Part shown: positions 48,683 through 58,141 of the stretch, piece after piece | Layout: the number at the start of each line of letters is the position of its first letter | How positions within the stretch are numbered: position 1 is the stretch's first letter | DNA from: Flammeovirgaceae bacterium | GTDB lineage: Bacteria; Bacteroidota; Bacteroidia; Cytophagales; Cyclobacteriaceae | Assembly: GCA_016709845.1 (NCBI GenBank) | Contig: JADJMA010000035.1 | Span: 1-64,000 of the forward strand | DNA: 64,000 bases | Direction of reading: 5' to 3' | The notes under the pieces: model-generated | What the model saw: the letters and a program-made list of their open reading frames with translations, nothing else | The model's database searches: none | What the model was told of the DNA's origin: nothing | Made by a program: the position numbers and the translations under genes

Positions 48683-49204
48683 GCAAATATAATTTGATGT
48701 TGAAGTGCCTCTGTTCGCCAAAATTAGATCTGGCAATCCATCGGTGTTGATGTCAGTGATGGATAAATTCCGTGTCGGTCATTTAGGAAGTCCAAATTCA
48801 GACCCTATTGTAAAATTGCCTTTCCCGTCATTAAAATAAATCAGTTTCCGATCCGGGGAATCATTACTAACTGCAATATCAAGGAAACCATCTCCATTAA
48901 AATCAGCTAAACCACCGGTGTATGAGCGGTCTGATATCTCACCGAGGTTATAAGACTTTCGTATACCACCCAAACCATCACCAAGAAGAACGCGGTCAAT
49001 AATGGGCCAATGTCGTCCTTTCACCAACAAAATATCAAGATGACCATCGCCATCAAAATCTCCAAAACTTGCATTTGCAGTTGTGTCAGTCTTCGCTTCT
49101 AATTGTAAAGTAGTAGAGTAGTCAGGAAAGTTAGTGTTCTTCTGAGCAAGAACTCTATGTGAAAGAGTGCCTATAAGACACAAAATAAAAACGTAAATTT
49201 TCAT
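48617..49204 (-). pseudogene. FG-GAP/VCBS repeat protein fragment with internal stop
   Basis: A secreted protein starts MKIYVFILCLIGTLSHRVLA and has Ca-binding FG-GAP/VCBS loops (FGDFDGDGHLDILLVKG, GLADFNGDGFLDIAVSN). After LPK at 48779 there is a TGA, but the same frame continues PTRNLSITDINTDGLPDLIL, showing a premature stop rather than the true end. A further one-base shift near 48660 leads to CIPFAPYPSTT, and the homology ends abruptly near 48617, where the truncated lipoprotein begins. Remaining length is about 195 codons, shorter than typical FG-GAP proteins. Confidence 0.6.
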
Positions 49205-49287
49205 GACGGTTTATTTAGTTGCATGGCAACGAATTTTAGTTAAGGTCCTAGTTGGGAATTTTTTTAGTGCGGTGTTACTCAACGTTT

Positions 49288-49905
49288 CTATAATCTTTTC
49301 ATAATTCCTATTCCCAAAGCCAATGTCTTTAATTTAAAATCTGATTCCTTATTAAGCTTTGAAATTCCGTTAGTATAGTTCATTGCAATCTGAAGGGAAA
49401 TTTTTTCAGTCAAATTGTATGCTAAACCTCCTCCAAATTTTATTCCTAAGCTATATGTATTATCCGTAACTTCTTTATTGAGTGATAAAAGATTAGCGAC
49501 TCCAAATTCCCCAAATAGTTTAACCTTGTTTGGAAGGAAATAATATTTCAAAGTCATAGGTATTTCTATAAATCTAAAGTCAATATGTTCTGGACTGGGT
49601 GCGGCAAAAAAATTACAGGCAACACAATAATAAGTTCCGGTAAAATCTTTGTTAGAATAATTGATTGCGGTATTTATCTAAATTTTTTCTTTGAATTGAT
49701 ATTCAACGCTCAACCCTAATCGATAATTAGTTTTATTATAATCAGCTGAATATCCAGCAATTTTGTCAAGAGCCATGATATCAGAACTAACATTTTTTTC
49801 AAGACTAGTCGTTAATCCAATTCTAAATTTGTTGGTATTTTTTTGGGCTTCAACTCGAAAAATGCAGAAAAAGACAATTACAAAAAGTAAAATAATATTT
49901 TTCAT
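49288..49905 (-). pseudogene. Outer-membrane beta-barrel protein interrupted by an in-frame stop
   Basis: Signal peptide MKNIILLFVIVFFCIFRVEA precedes KNTNKFRIGLTTSLEKN and LGLSVEYQFKEKI. A TAG lies at 49678-49680, but the same frame continues INTAINYSNKDFTGTYY and into FVIRF-like barrel strands (GIKFGGGLAYNLTEKISLQI, LKTLALGIGIMKRL) to 49288. So the 206-codon gene is broken by one nonsense codon, not a frameshift. This family comprises small outer-membrane proteins of unknown role. The TAG could be a TGG or TAC misread. Confidence 0.55.
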
Positions 49906-50172
49906 TTAACGATTTCTACTTTAGAAGTGTAAGTATTGATTTGGTTGTGTTCAAATGTTGGGTAACGTTTGAGTTTATGCCGACTACGGCTTTCGAAGCG
50001 CATCATTGCCACATGTGACCAAACGCTAAACGAAGATAAAAACTTATAGCTAGACTGAACCCCACCATTGCAGAAACATTTTGTTGCTGTTGGGTCATCC
50101 TCACCTCATTCATAGCCTTAGTTCCTGGCACTTGTTATAATCCTCATAGGCCAACCCAGCTAACTCATATAA
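49906..50172. other. Intergenic region, nothing recognised
   Basis: No reading frame, hairpin or RNA is recognisable; it separates the eroded barrel gene from the alpha/beta hydrolase gene. Confidence 0.4.
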
Positions 50173-51141
50173 CTATTTACTTTCTAACGCATCAACCTTG
50201 AGTAGAAATTCACTTAATCGAGCAAGGGTTTGCTCTGGATTATCATGTATTGTGGCATGGCCCGAATTTTTTATAACCGTAAATTCTGCCCCAGGTATCT
50301 GGCTTTGAAAATATCTTACAGTGCCCGGTCTCGCTTCATCATATTCTCCTGTTAGCAGTAATGTTGGCACGGCTACCTCCTTTAGTCTATTCACCCGGTC
50401 ATAGTGCAGTAATGTACCTGTTGCCGTGAATTCACTTGGGCCCCACATATACTCGTACACATTGGTTCCAAAAAACATACTGGATGAATCTTCTTTTTCC
50501 TTCGGCTGTTCTCTTCTTCTTAAAAATTTACTGTAGTATAAATCAACTGCATTTTTATAAGCATCATTATCGAATGTTTTATTCTTCTCATTTTCTCTGA
50601 TGATAACTTGAGTTGAATCTGGCAACGTGGCAATGAGCGTATCCGCATCTTTAATCCACAGATCAGTGCTAAGCAAAGGACTGCTTAAGATTAAAGCTTT
50701 TACATATTTGGGATATTTCAAATAATAGTCTACTCCGAGCGCAGGTCCCCACGACTGACCATAGAGACAGAAGTCTTCAAGATTTAATGCTTTCCTCAGT
50801 AGCTCTAGTTCTTCTACATAATGGTCGATCGTCATCAAGGTTGTGTCAGTTATTCTTGTAGACCTACCGCAACCTAGCTGATCATAAAAGATGACAGGTC
50901 TATCTTTGCTTAACGCATTGAGCGGAATGAGTCCATAGCTGGATGATCCAGGACCACCATGCAACACTAGCATAGGAGTTTTATTCCCTTCACCATAGAT
51001 GCGATACCATATTTTTCCTCCAGTTACTTCTACATATCCTTCATGCGGAGTAAGTCCGTTTTTTTTGCAACCGTCCAGTATGCAAAGCAATGTCAAGCAG
51101 ATTAAAAGGAGTCGAAAGAATTTATGGTTCATTAGAAACAT
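50173..51141 (-). CDS. Proline-iminopeptidase-like alpha/beta hydrolase, lipoprotein
   Basis: The 322-residue protein has a signal with lipobox cysteine in LLCILDGCKKNGLTPHEGY. The alpha/beta hydrolase core shows the oxyanion motif LHGGPGSSSYG, the nucleophile in YGQSWGPALG, the Asp in GEYDEARPG and the His in NSGHATIHDNP. The HGGPG motif is characteristic of proline iminopeptidase. Either the ATG at 51141 or the one at 51132 is the start. A membrane-tethered peptidase or esterase is likely. Confidence 0.87.
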   Translation of the reverse strand: MFLMNHKFFRLLLICLTLLCILDGCKKNGLTPHEGYVEVTGGKIWYRIYGEGNKTPMLVLHGGPGSSSYGLIPLNALSKDRPVIFYDQLGCGRSTRITDTTLMTIDHYVEELELLRKALNLEDFCLYGQSWGPALGVDYYLKYPKYVKALILSSPLLSTDLWIKDADTLIATLPDSTQVIIRENEKNKTFDNDAYKNAVDLYYSKFLRRREQPKEKEDSSSMFFGTNVYEYMWGPSEFTATGTLLHYDRVNRLKEVAVPTLLLTGEYDEARPGTVRYFQSQIPGAEFTVIKNSGHATIHDNPEQTLARLSEFLLKVDALESK

Positions 51142-51428
51142 GGTTTTTATTAATTATAGTTTCAAGGTAGAATTTATTCCTGTCTTTTCAGCGCGCTCAT
51201 TTCATCAAAGGGGTTTCATCCGGCCGATCACTTGTCCCCTCGCATTGGCAACCGAGTCTTGATGTTGTTCCTGTCAACCGTCTCGTTGGTCGCGTACTTG
51301 CCCTGTTGAGAATTTGTTTTAGTAAAATGTCAGCCGTTTTGTTTGAAAACTAATTTGTCCCGACCCTTTGGCTGGCAACATCCTAATATAGGAATTTCTT
51401 ATATCTCCTTATTCGGCATCACAAAAAA
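51142..51428. other. Intergenic region, no gene recognised
   Basis: No credible coding region was found. A TTTCATCCGGCC motif near 51214-51225 recurs at 51487-51498, so part of the region may hold fragments of the repeat element described further on. Confidence 0.4.
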
Positions 51429-51454
51429 AATCCCGTGGCACTCACCACGGGATT
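51423..51454 (-). terminator. Intrinsic terminator after ahcY
   Basis: AATCCCGTGG (51429-51438 on plus) pairs with CCACGGGATT (51445-51454); the minus strand then has a run of seven T, giving a strong rho-independent terminator 104 bases after the ahcY stop. Confidence 0.85.
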
Positions 51455-51486
51455 CCTCTCTATTTTGCAAGCAGAGAGTTAGTAGA

Positions 51487-51540
51487 TTTCATCCGGCCTT
51501 CGGCCACCTTCTCCATCCCGATAGCTATCGGGAGAGAAGG
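51487..51540. repeat. REP-like palindromic element downstream of ahcY
   Basis: TCCCGATAGCTATCGGGA (51516-51533) is an 18-base perfect palindrome. It is framed by CCTTCTC (51507-51513) and GAGAAGG (51534-51540), which also pair, and preceded by CCGGCCTTCGGCC. The whole is compatible with a dispersed repeat extragenic palindrome; genome copies cannot be counted here. Confidence 0.7.
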
Positions 51541-51557
51541 GAAGCGGCCTGAAGCTA

Positions 51558-52872
51558 TTAATAACGATAGTAATCTGGCTTAAATGGTCCTTGTTGTGGA
51601 ACACCAATATACTTGGCTTGTTCTGTAGACAATTCATCCAACTCAACACCAATTTCTCTTCAAGTGCAAGCGAGCTACTTTTTCGTCCAGATGTTTCGGC
51701 AGCATGTACACTTCGTTCTTATACTTGTCTGTATTGGTCCAAAGTTCTAACTGCGCCAATGTTTGATTGGTAAATGAGTTTGACATTACAAACGAAGGGT
51801 GCCCGGTAGCACAACCTAAATTCACTAAGCGACCTTCTGCCAATAATAAAATCTGGTTGCCGCTCTTTAGCGTATACAAATCAACCTGAGGTTTAATCTC
51901 ATCACGGGTTGCATTCTTCTTCAACCACGCAACATCAATCTCGTTATCGAAGTGACCAATGTTACAAACAATAGTCTTATCCTTCATCGACTCGAAGTGA
52001 CGACCTAAAATGATTCCAAAATTTCCGGTAGTCGTTACAACAATGTCAGCTTCTTTTACTGCTGTATCCATTTTCTTCACAGCAAAACCATCCATAGCTG
52101 CTTGCAGCGCACAGATCGGATCAATCTCGGTAACGATTACACGAGCACCCGCACCACGAAGGGAAGCAGATGAACCTTTACCTACATCCCCATAACCAGC
52201 AACAACGGCAACTTTACCAGCCATCATTACATCAGTAGCTCTGCGGATTGAATCAACCAATGATTCTTTGCAACCATACTTATTATCAAACTTTGATTTG
52301 GTTACTGAATCGTTGATGTTGATAGCAGGCAATGGCAATTTGCCATTATGCTGACGCTCCACTAAACGATGTACTCCGGTAGTAGTCTCTTCAGAAATTC
52401 CTTTAATATCTTTTACTAATTCAGGGAAACGATCCAATACCATGTTGGTAAGGTCACCGCCATCATCCAAAATCATATTCAACGGCTTACCGTTTTTAAA
52501 CGCATGCAGCGTTTGCTCAATACACCAATCAAACTCTTGTTCATTCATTCCCTTCCAGGCAAAAACCGGTACTCCCGCTTTAGCGATAGCCGCAGCTGCA
52601 TGGTCTTGTGTAGAAAAAATGTTGCAAGAAGACCACGTAACATCAGCACCCAGTTCAATCAAGGTTTCAATAAGTACTGCGGTTTGAATGGTCATGTGCA
52701 GGCAACCAGCAATGTTGGCTCCCTTTAAAGGTTTTTTGGATCCGAACTCCTCGCGAAGAGCCATTAAACCGGGCATTTCCGCCTCCGCTAATTTGATCTC
52801 TTTACGGCCCCATTCGGCCAATGAAATGTCTTTTACTTTGAATTTTGCTTTTTCAGATACTGCTGTTGACAT
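51558..52872 (-). CDS. ahcY: Adenosylhomocysteinase, one frameshift near the C-terminus
   Basis: AhcY hydrolyses S-adenosylhomocysteine to adenosine and homocysteine, relieving inhibition of methyltransferases. The ATG at 52872 (MSTAVSEKAKFKVKDISLAE) is preferred to a start at 52962. Conserved blocks include GANIAGCLHMTIQTAVLIETL, the NAD-binding Rossmann motif VVAGYGDVGKGSSASLRG, and CNIGHFDNEIDVAWL. After KVARLHL the frame breaks near 51655; the corrected frame IGVELDELSTEQAKYIGVPQ then QGPFKPDYYRY ends with a stop at 51558, the expected AhcY terminus, about 437 residues. Loss of the C-terminal lysine/tyrosine would inactivate the enzyme, so I read this as sequencing error. Confidence 0.93.
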
Positions 52873-52915
52873 GATAAATTTTGTTTGTTTTACTTGGTTC
52901 TTAAAATAGAAGCGG

Positions 52916-52923
52916 CAAAGGTA
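52916..52923 (-). promoter_or_regulatory. Possible promoter element of ahcY
   Basis: The minus strand reads TACCTTTG, matching the Bacteroidota TAnnTTTG element, 43 bases upstream of the ahcY start codon. No clear TTTG -33 element lies at the usual distance. Confidence 0.35.
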
Positions 52924-53132
52924 AAACAAAGGACTAAGAATAACTATAGAGAAAGAAGTCATTTACTATTGCTCAACAGTTCTATCCCTATAATCGCAGA
53001 AACTGTAAAGTATGAACCTGATTCAGGCATTTTACTGTAATCATACAGAGACTTGTTACTAACAAATGTTCTCAACTCCGATCTTAGCAGGACAGTTGCT
53101 AAGGCTTAAAAAAGTTAAGAAAACGAACCACG

Positions 53133-53982
53133 TTAGAACCGGGCTGGTAACAAACCCGCTAACAAATAATACTCGGCCCGGATTGCAGATGAAAACAAAG
53201 TGTTAAACGAAGCGTGAACAAGGCCCCACCAACCGTAATATATTATAATTTGCACACCCCAGTCCAGATCGGCAATTAGTGTAAGATTTTTAGTGAGATT
53301 GGTTTGCAGATAAAAGTTGTTAAAGAACCGTATTTGGTTAACACCTTTTGATTCCACATTTCCAATAAAGAAACTCCAGTTAAACAGAACTTTGTTTGGT
53401 TGATATTTGACTTGCCATCCCAAAGCCGGTAATAATTTGCCGGATGCATAAATCCTTTGCCATCCGTTAAAACTAAACAAAGAAAACTCCCACCTTAGGT
53501 TGATTGGCCAGAAGTTTAGCCATTCAAAAAGGCGAGTTCTCTGTGATAATGGACCGTGTTAGAGTCCAGTTTTCAATGATCCGCACTTTCAAACCCTATG
53601 CACGAAGGAAACACACCCACATCGAGCCAAATTGTATTTTGCCTATTCAATGAAATCCCCAGATTGGCCACGAATAACTTTTGCCCAGTCTGTCAAGCAT
53701 AATTACGGAACTAAGTTCCTGCCTGTAGGCAACATGTGTTCAAACTTTTGCGAAACTGTATTGAACCCAACCAAGCGTGGTTAAGACTTATGGATTCATT
53801 TCGGTTATAGTTATAAAGAAACGGATACAAATTTTCCTTGAAGATTTTCAAAATTGGACGTAAAATACGTCTGCAAAGATGCTGAGACTGTAATTTGTTT
53901 TCGTGCTATCCAGTTGAGCTAAACAAGATATTACTACACCGTTCAGAAAAAGGTACCTTTGATACGGTTCATTGAATACCAT
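53133..53982 (-). pseudogene. BBP2-family outer-membrane porin, degraded
   Basis: Translating the minus strand in several frames recovers an ordered BBP2-type porin: a start MVFNEPYQRYLFLNGVVISC, then FLYNYNRNESISLNHAWLGS, CCLQAGT, ANLGISLNRQNTIWLDVGVF followed by PSCIGFESA, NWTLTRSIITENSPF, and the last part (53480-53133) LLPALGWQVKYQPNKVLFNW, then SFFIGNVES and NQIRFFNNFYLQ. Each block matches the family in sequence order, but stops and shifts occur throughout. BBP2 porins usually accompany potassium transport operons, and TrkH/KdpDE remnants lie just upstream, which supports this identity. Confidence 0.7.
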
Positions 53983-54239
53983 CATTGAGTTGTCTTGTAA
54001 AAATCGAATACTCTCACTTCAGTGTGATAAAAGATTGCACGATACGCACCCAACGAGCCCAAAGGTAACCATCTTGTTTTTTACCGGTGCCACTTCAAGA
54101 CAAACGGTTCGTTCCAATGCGCACCGAAAAAGAAACCTATGATAATTCCCTTTAAATGAACATTATTCCAAGGTAATTATTCATCATCTCAAACAACAAC
54201 TTATCAAACAAAAACCAGACTCGGGTTCCAAAACCTTTT
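53983..54239. other. Intergenic or unrecognised stretch between porin and trkH remnants
   Basis: The minus strand contains short open segments such as KGIIIGFFFGAHWNEPFVLK, possibly part of a small membrane protein, but no complete frame or start can be supported. Confidence 0.3.
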
Positions 54240-55511
54240 TCAAATACAAACAGCCAGATCAGCTTCGCTCTTTCGTAATGATTTTTTTCGCTACGGAGCC
54301 AGACCAAATGATAACCCCAAGCGTCCTATAAACATACTGCTACAAGACGAGTTTACCGGCTGTTGTAAGCGTTGACGTGATCCCCACACTCAAGCCAACC
54401 GTTCCGATAGCCGAAGTAGTTTCGAAAAAATCTGCTCAAATGAAAACGTTTCGTAACTGATAATAAAAACGTAGCTATAAAGATGACTGACGCGTAAAGC
54501 ATAAATGTAGAAGTTGCCAACATGCGCTCCAGCGGAATTGTCTTTCCGAGAAAAGTTACTGTACTTTGCGCGGATACGACTTACCATATTGCAATTAGAG
54601 CTACAAATGTAGTTGACTTCATTCCTCCGCACGTGCCCGAGGGTGAAGCACCAACATACATTAACAGTACCATCACCAATAAAACGGGCAACACAATTCC
54701 ACTGAGTGGTATCGTGTTAAATCCAACCGTGGTGAGGGCTGTCATAGACTGAAAAAATGAGACCATCCAGCGTGTGTTTGTCGTAAAATGTTGAATAGAA
54801 GGTTCAAAGAAATAAATCATGATTGTACCCGAACTGATTAGTACGAATGTTACAAGCAAAATAATTTTGGTGGTGTAAGAAATCACTTTTGTTTTTCTGG
54901 TAAGTCGGCTCCAGAAATCAGTTACCACAATAAATCCAAGTGACCCAAATATGGCCAGGAAACTTAAGATGAGATTAATAGGAACATTGACTGCAAACAG
55001 TTCAAAACTGTACAGCCAAACCAGCCGTACAAAAAGCAGACACACGGGAAAATACTTCCAGAGCAAAGTTGTGTTCTAACGCCGCGAAGCAAAAACAAGC
55101 CACCGCGCCTACTGTCTCAATCAAAATTGTAAATACAATTACGGCTCTTAAAAAATCCTGTATCTGAAAACCTTTAGGCATTGAAAACTCTGTATTGAGT
55201 ACACGCTGATGCCAGTGTGTGAGATTGCTTTTAAGCGAAAGCATAACAAACGAAGTAAACGTCATGTATCCCACGCCACCAATCTGGATGAGCCCCAGAA
55301 TGATCACTTGACCCCACCAAGTGTAATTGTCAGTTATGCTTAACGTGACTAAACCCGTTGTAGAAATTGCTGAGGTTGCCGTAAACAAATTATCAACCCA
55401 CCTAATAGGTTGTGTTTGAAAACCCGGGAGGCATAACAATAAAAAACCTAAACCCGCGTAGGTAGCAAAACCGAAAAGAAGATTTGTGAAAACCTGAAAG
55501 CGGTATTGCAA
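54240..55511 (-). pseudogene. TrkH/KtrB-type potassium transporter, frameshifted
   Basis: Three minus-strand frames join: 55511-55002 (FATYAGLGFLLLCLPGFQTQ then FTATSAISTTGLVTLSI), 55066-54581 (VPINLILSFLAIFGSLGFIV, FQSMTALTTVGFNTIPLSGI, VGASPSGTCGGMKSTTFVAL) and a final part to 54240 that reads SMFIGRLGLSFGLA then KSEADLAVCI. The P-loop-like selectivity segments TTGLVT, CTAGL, TVGFNT and the conserved GASPSGTxGG region are visible, but the second glycine position is Cys (TCGG). Several indels and at least one substitution break the protein. The start codon is uncertain (TTG at 55511). A K+ uptake role is inferred from the family and from the KdpDE genes upstream. Confidence 0.7.
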
Positions 55512-55637
55512 ACCACATTATACCAAGTTGAGTGTCTAACATGTTCCAAGCCGTGTGTTTCGAATACACAAAGTTGGCTTAATGGGCATAAGGCAATTAT
55601 AAAACGGATGGCTTACTGTATAAGGATTTTATAAAGA

Positions 55638-56311
55638 TCATGACTGAAACCGGTAACCGATTCCGCTTTCTGTAATAATATAAACCGGATGATTCGGGTT
55701 TGATTCAAGTTTCTTGCGAAGTTGAGCCACGTAAACTCTTAAATACTGAGTTTCAGTTTGATAACCCACACCCCAAATTTCTTTCAGAAGAAATTGGTGC
55801 GTAAGTACCCGGCCTTCGTTTTGAATCAACATTAACAAGAGGTTATACTCTGTGGAGGTGAGCTTGATAATCTCTCCGCAGCGCTTAACACATGGGCAGA
55901 AACGTCAATCTCAAGTTCGCCAAATTCAAAGCGTGTTATCGAAATGTCATCGCGATTGTTACGTAAGGCCGAGCGAATACGAGCTAATAACTCTCCGGTA
56001 CGAAAAGGTTTGGTAAGATAATCGGTAGCGCCATTATCCAATGCTTTCACAATCTCGCTTTCACTATTGAGCACTGATAAAATCAGAATAGGCTTTGTAA
56101 ACCAGCCGCAATTCTGTTAATAATTCCTGACCACTTTTATCAGGCAAACCTAAATCGAGCAGAATTAAATCGGCTGATGACTGGCAGCCAACATTAAACC
56201 TTCTTTGGCTGTGGCAGCAAGAATCACTCTATATTGATTACTCTCCAGATTAATCTGCAAGAGTCTCCTTATCTGAGGCTCATCATCAATAACCAGAATG
56301 GTATTAATCAT
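55638..56311 (-). pseudogene. kdpE: KdpE-type response regulator, frameshifted
   Basis: The N-terminus INTILVIDDEPQIRRLLQIN and the frame-corrected receiver block LILLDLGLPDKSGQELLTEL show an OmpR-class response regulator with the phospho-acceptor Asp. The frame breaks near 56175, 56105 and 55870. The C-terminal winged helix is intact at NEGRVLTHQFLLKEIWGVGY and ESNPNHPVYIITESGIGYRF. In sequence and gene order (between KdpD-like kinase and TrkH) it resembles KdpE, which activates potassium uptake genes. It overlaps the kinase stop by a few bases. Confidence 0.7.
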
Positions 56312-57406
56312 TTTCATGATAGGAAAGTGAATTACTTTCTGCCGGTAAATACACTGAAAATTTAGCGCCCCTTTCGGGTAAGTTCTCTACCTCGATACGG
56401 CCACGCATAGCGTCAGCAAAACCTTTAGCTATCGATAGACCTAAGCCGGTGCCTCCGGTTTTTGCATTATGTGCTCTGAAAAACTTACCAAACACGAATT
56501 TCAAATCTTCGTTCTAAAACATTGCCATTATCCGTTATTTGAATACAGCATCCAGCCGACTCTATCATTACCTGAATAGTGATAATGGAATTCTCCGGTG
56601 TATGTTGAATTCCGTTACGCACAATGTTCACCACAATTTGTTCCACCAACCCTTGATCAAGCCAGTATAATGGCAAATTATCAGGAGAATTATATACCAA
56701 GGCATGATCACCTTGCTCGGACTTTAGCCGAAACAGTATGGAATTAATCAGCTCGTTTATATCACACCAGTCTGGTTTGGGCTTCAATACGCCAGACTCA
56801 ATTCGCCCCATGTTAAGCAGATTTTCCACCTGTCTGTCCAATCGCATGGCAGCCACATCAATTTCACTTATCAGTTCTGACTTAACTTTTTCCGGTAGCC
56901 CCAAGTCATTCTTGATTGTATCTACTGCCCCAATTACTGTAGCGAGGGGAGTTCGCAATTCGTGCGACAGAGAATTCAAAATTGTGTTATAAAGTTTAAT
57001 TGTATTTTCTTTCTCCTCCCGATCGCGAGCCTTTTTTTCAAACTCGCGAATTTTGTAAGTAAGCACCGCATTGATTGATGCTATAAGAAAATACATCAAA
57101 AACATCAAGGCATCCTCTGGTGTGCGTATTTGCAAAGTAAATGTGGGTGGAAAAAAAGAAATTCAGATGAGTGCACAAGCAAGCGCGCCAATACCGGAAA
57201 TATACCAATACCATAGCCAGAATTGAAACCACTACCATCAGAATCAGTGCTACCACCCTGTGGTCGATCAACCCGAAAGGAAGTAAAAAACCAACGGTTG
57301 CAGCACCACGCCAAAGCTGATAAGGTATTGGTTTGATTTGCGAAATCCCATTTACAAAAGTACCTAACTGGTTATAAAGATTTTGTAAAAACAGCAGAAG
57401 GTACAA
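56304..57406 (-). pseudogene. kdpD: KdpD-like sensor histidine kinase, lacking the N-terminal domain, frameshifted
   Basis: Frames 57406-57185, 57135-56485 and 56504-56304 make a kinase of about 365 residues. A DUF4118-type membrane region comes first (GFLLPFGLIDHRVVALILMV), followed by a coiled linker. The kinase core has the H-box in SLSHELRTPLATVIGAVDTI, the N-box NIVRNGIQHTPENS and the G-box GTGLGLSIAKGF. Indels are near 57185 and 56510. The N-terminal KdpD/Usp sensor half (about 370 residues) is absent; in some Bacteroidota it is encoded separately. The start is a TTG at 57406. Confidence 0.75.
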
Positions 57407-57455
57407 AGGAACTTATTTACCTTAATTGTGATTAAATAAAGAAATCGACACATTT

Positions 57456-58141
57456 ATGCAAAAAATAAAAATTGATATAGTATCGGATGTGGTGTGTCCC
57501 TGGTGCTACATTGGTAAAAGAAGAATAGAAAAAGCGATGAGCACACTGGCTGATCAATTCGAATTTGATATTACTTATCTACCTTTTGAACTAAATCCGC
57601 AAACCCCTAAAGAAGGGTTTAACCAAAAAGAATATTTGGCTAAGAAATTTGGAGGCGAAGCGCGCTATAATGAAATCACAAAGCAGGTGACCACAGTAGC
57701 TGCCGAAGAAGGATTGAATTTTGATTTTTCAAAACAACGTATGTCGCCCAATACAAGAGATGCCCATCGTATTATCCGGTATGCCAAAGAAGAAGGAAAA
57801 CAATTAGCCGTAAAAGAGGCTTTCATGAAGGCTTATTTTGAAGAAGGGGTCGATCTTACTAAAAAAGAAAACCTGATAGCGGTAAGTGAAAAGGCAGTCC
57901 TTACCCTGAAAAAGATTTCTCAATTACTTGATTCTGATGCGGGACTTGCCGAAGTAATCCTGCAGAAAATGTCAATCATCAACGGGGCATTTCCGGAGTT
58001 CCTTATTACATCATCAATAATCAATATGGAATTTCAGGCGCGCAACCTTCAGATGTTTTTATAAAGGCACTTACACAAATTGGAAGTGAATCCATTACCA
58101 CAGAAAGTGAAGCGTGTGCTGTTGATGGATCGGATTGCTAA
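57456..58141 (+). CDS. DsbA/FrnE-family oxidoreductase, one frameshift
   Basis: The protein starts MQKIKIDIVSDVVCPWCYIG, with the thioredoxin-fold active site C-P-W-C. FrnE-type DsbA proteins catalyse disulfide exchange in the cytoplasm. Up to about 57965 the frame is intact; one missing base then switches to NHQRGISGVPYYIINNQYGI then SGAQPSDVF, the conserved C-terminal half with the cis-proline loop (GVPYY). The corrected end is a TAA at 58139-58141, giving 228 residues. The last bases overlap the BNR gene on the opposite strand. No signal peptide is present. Confidence 0.85.
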
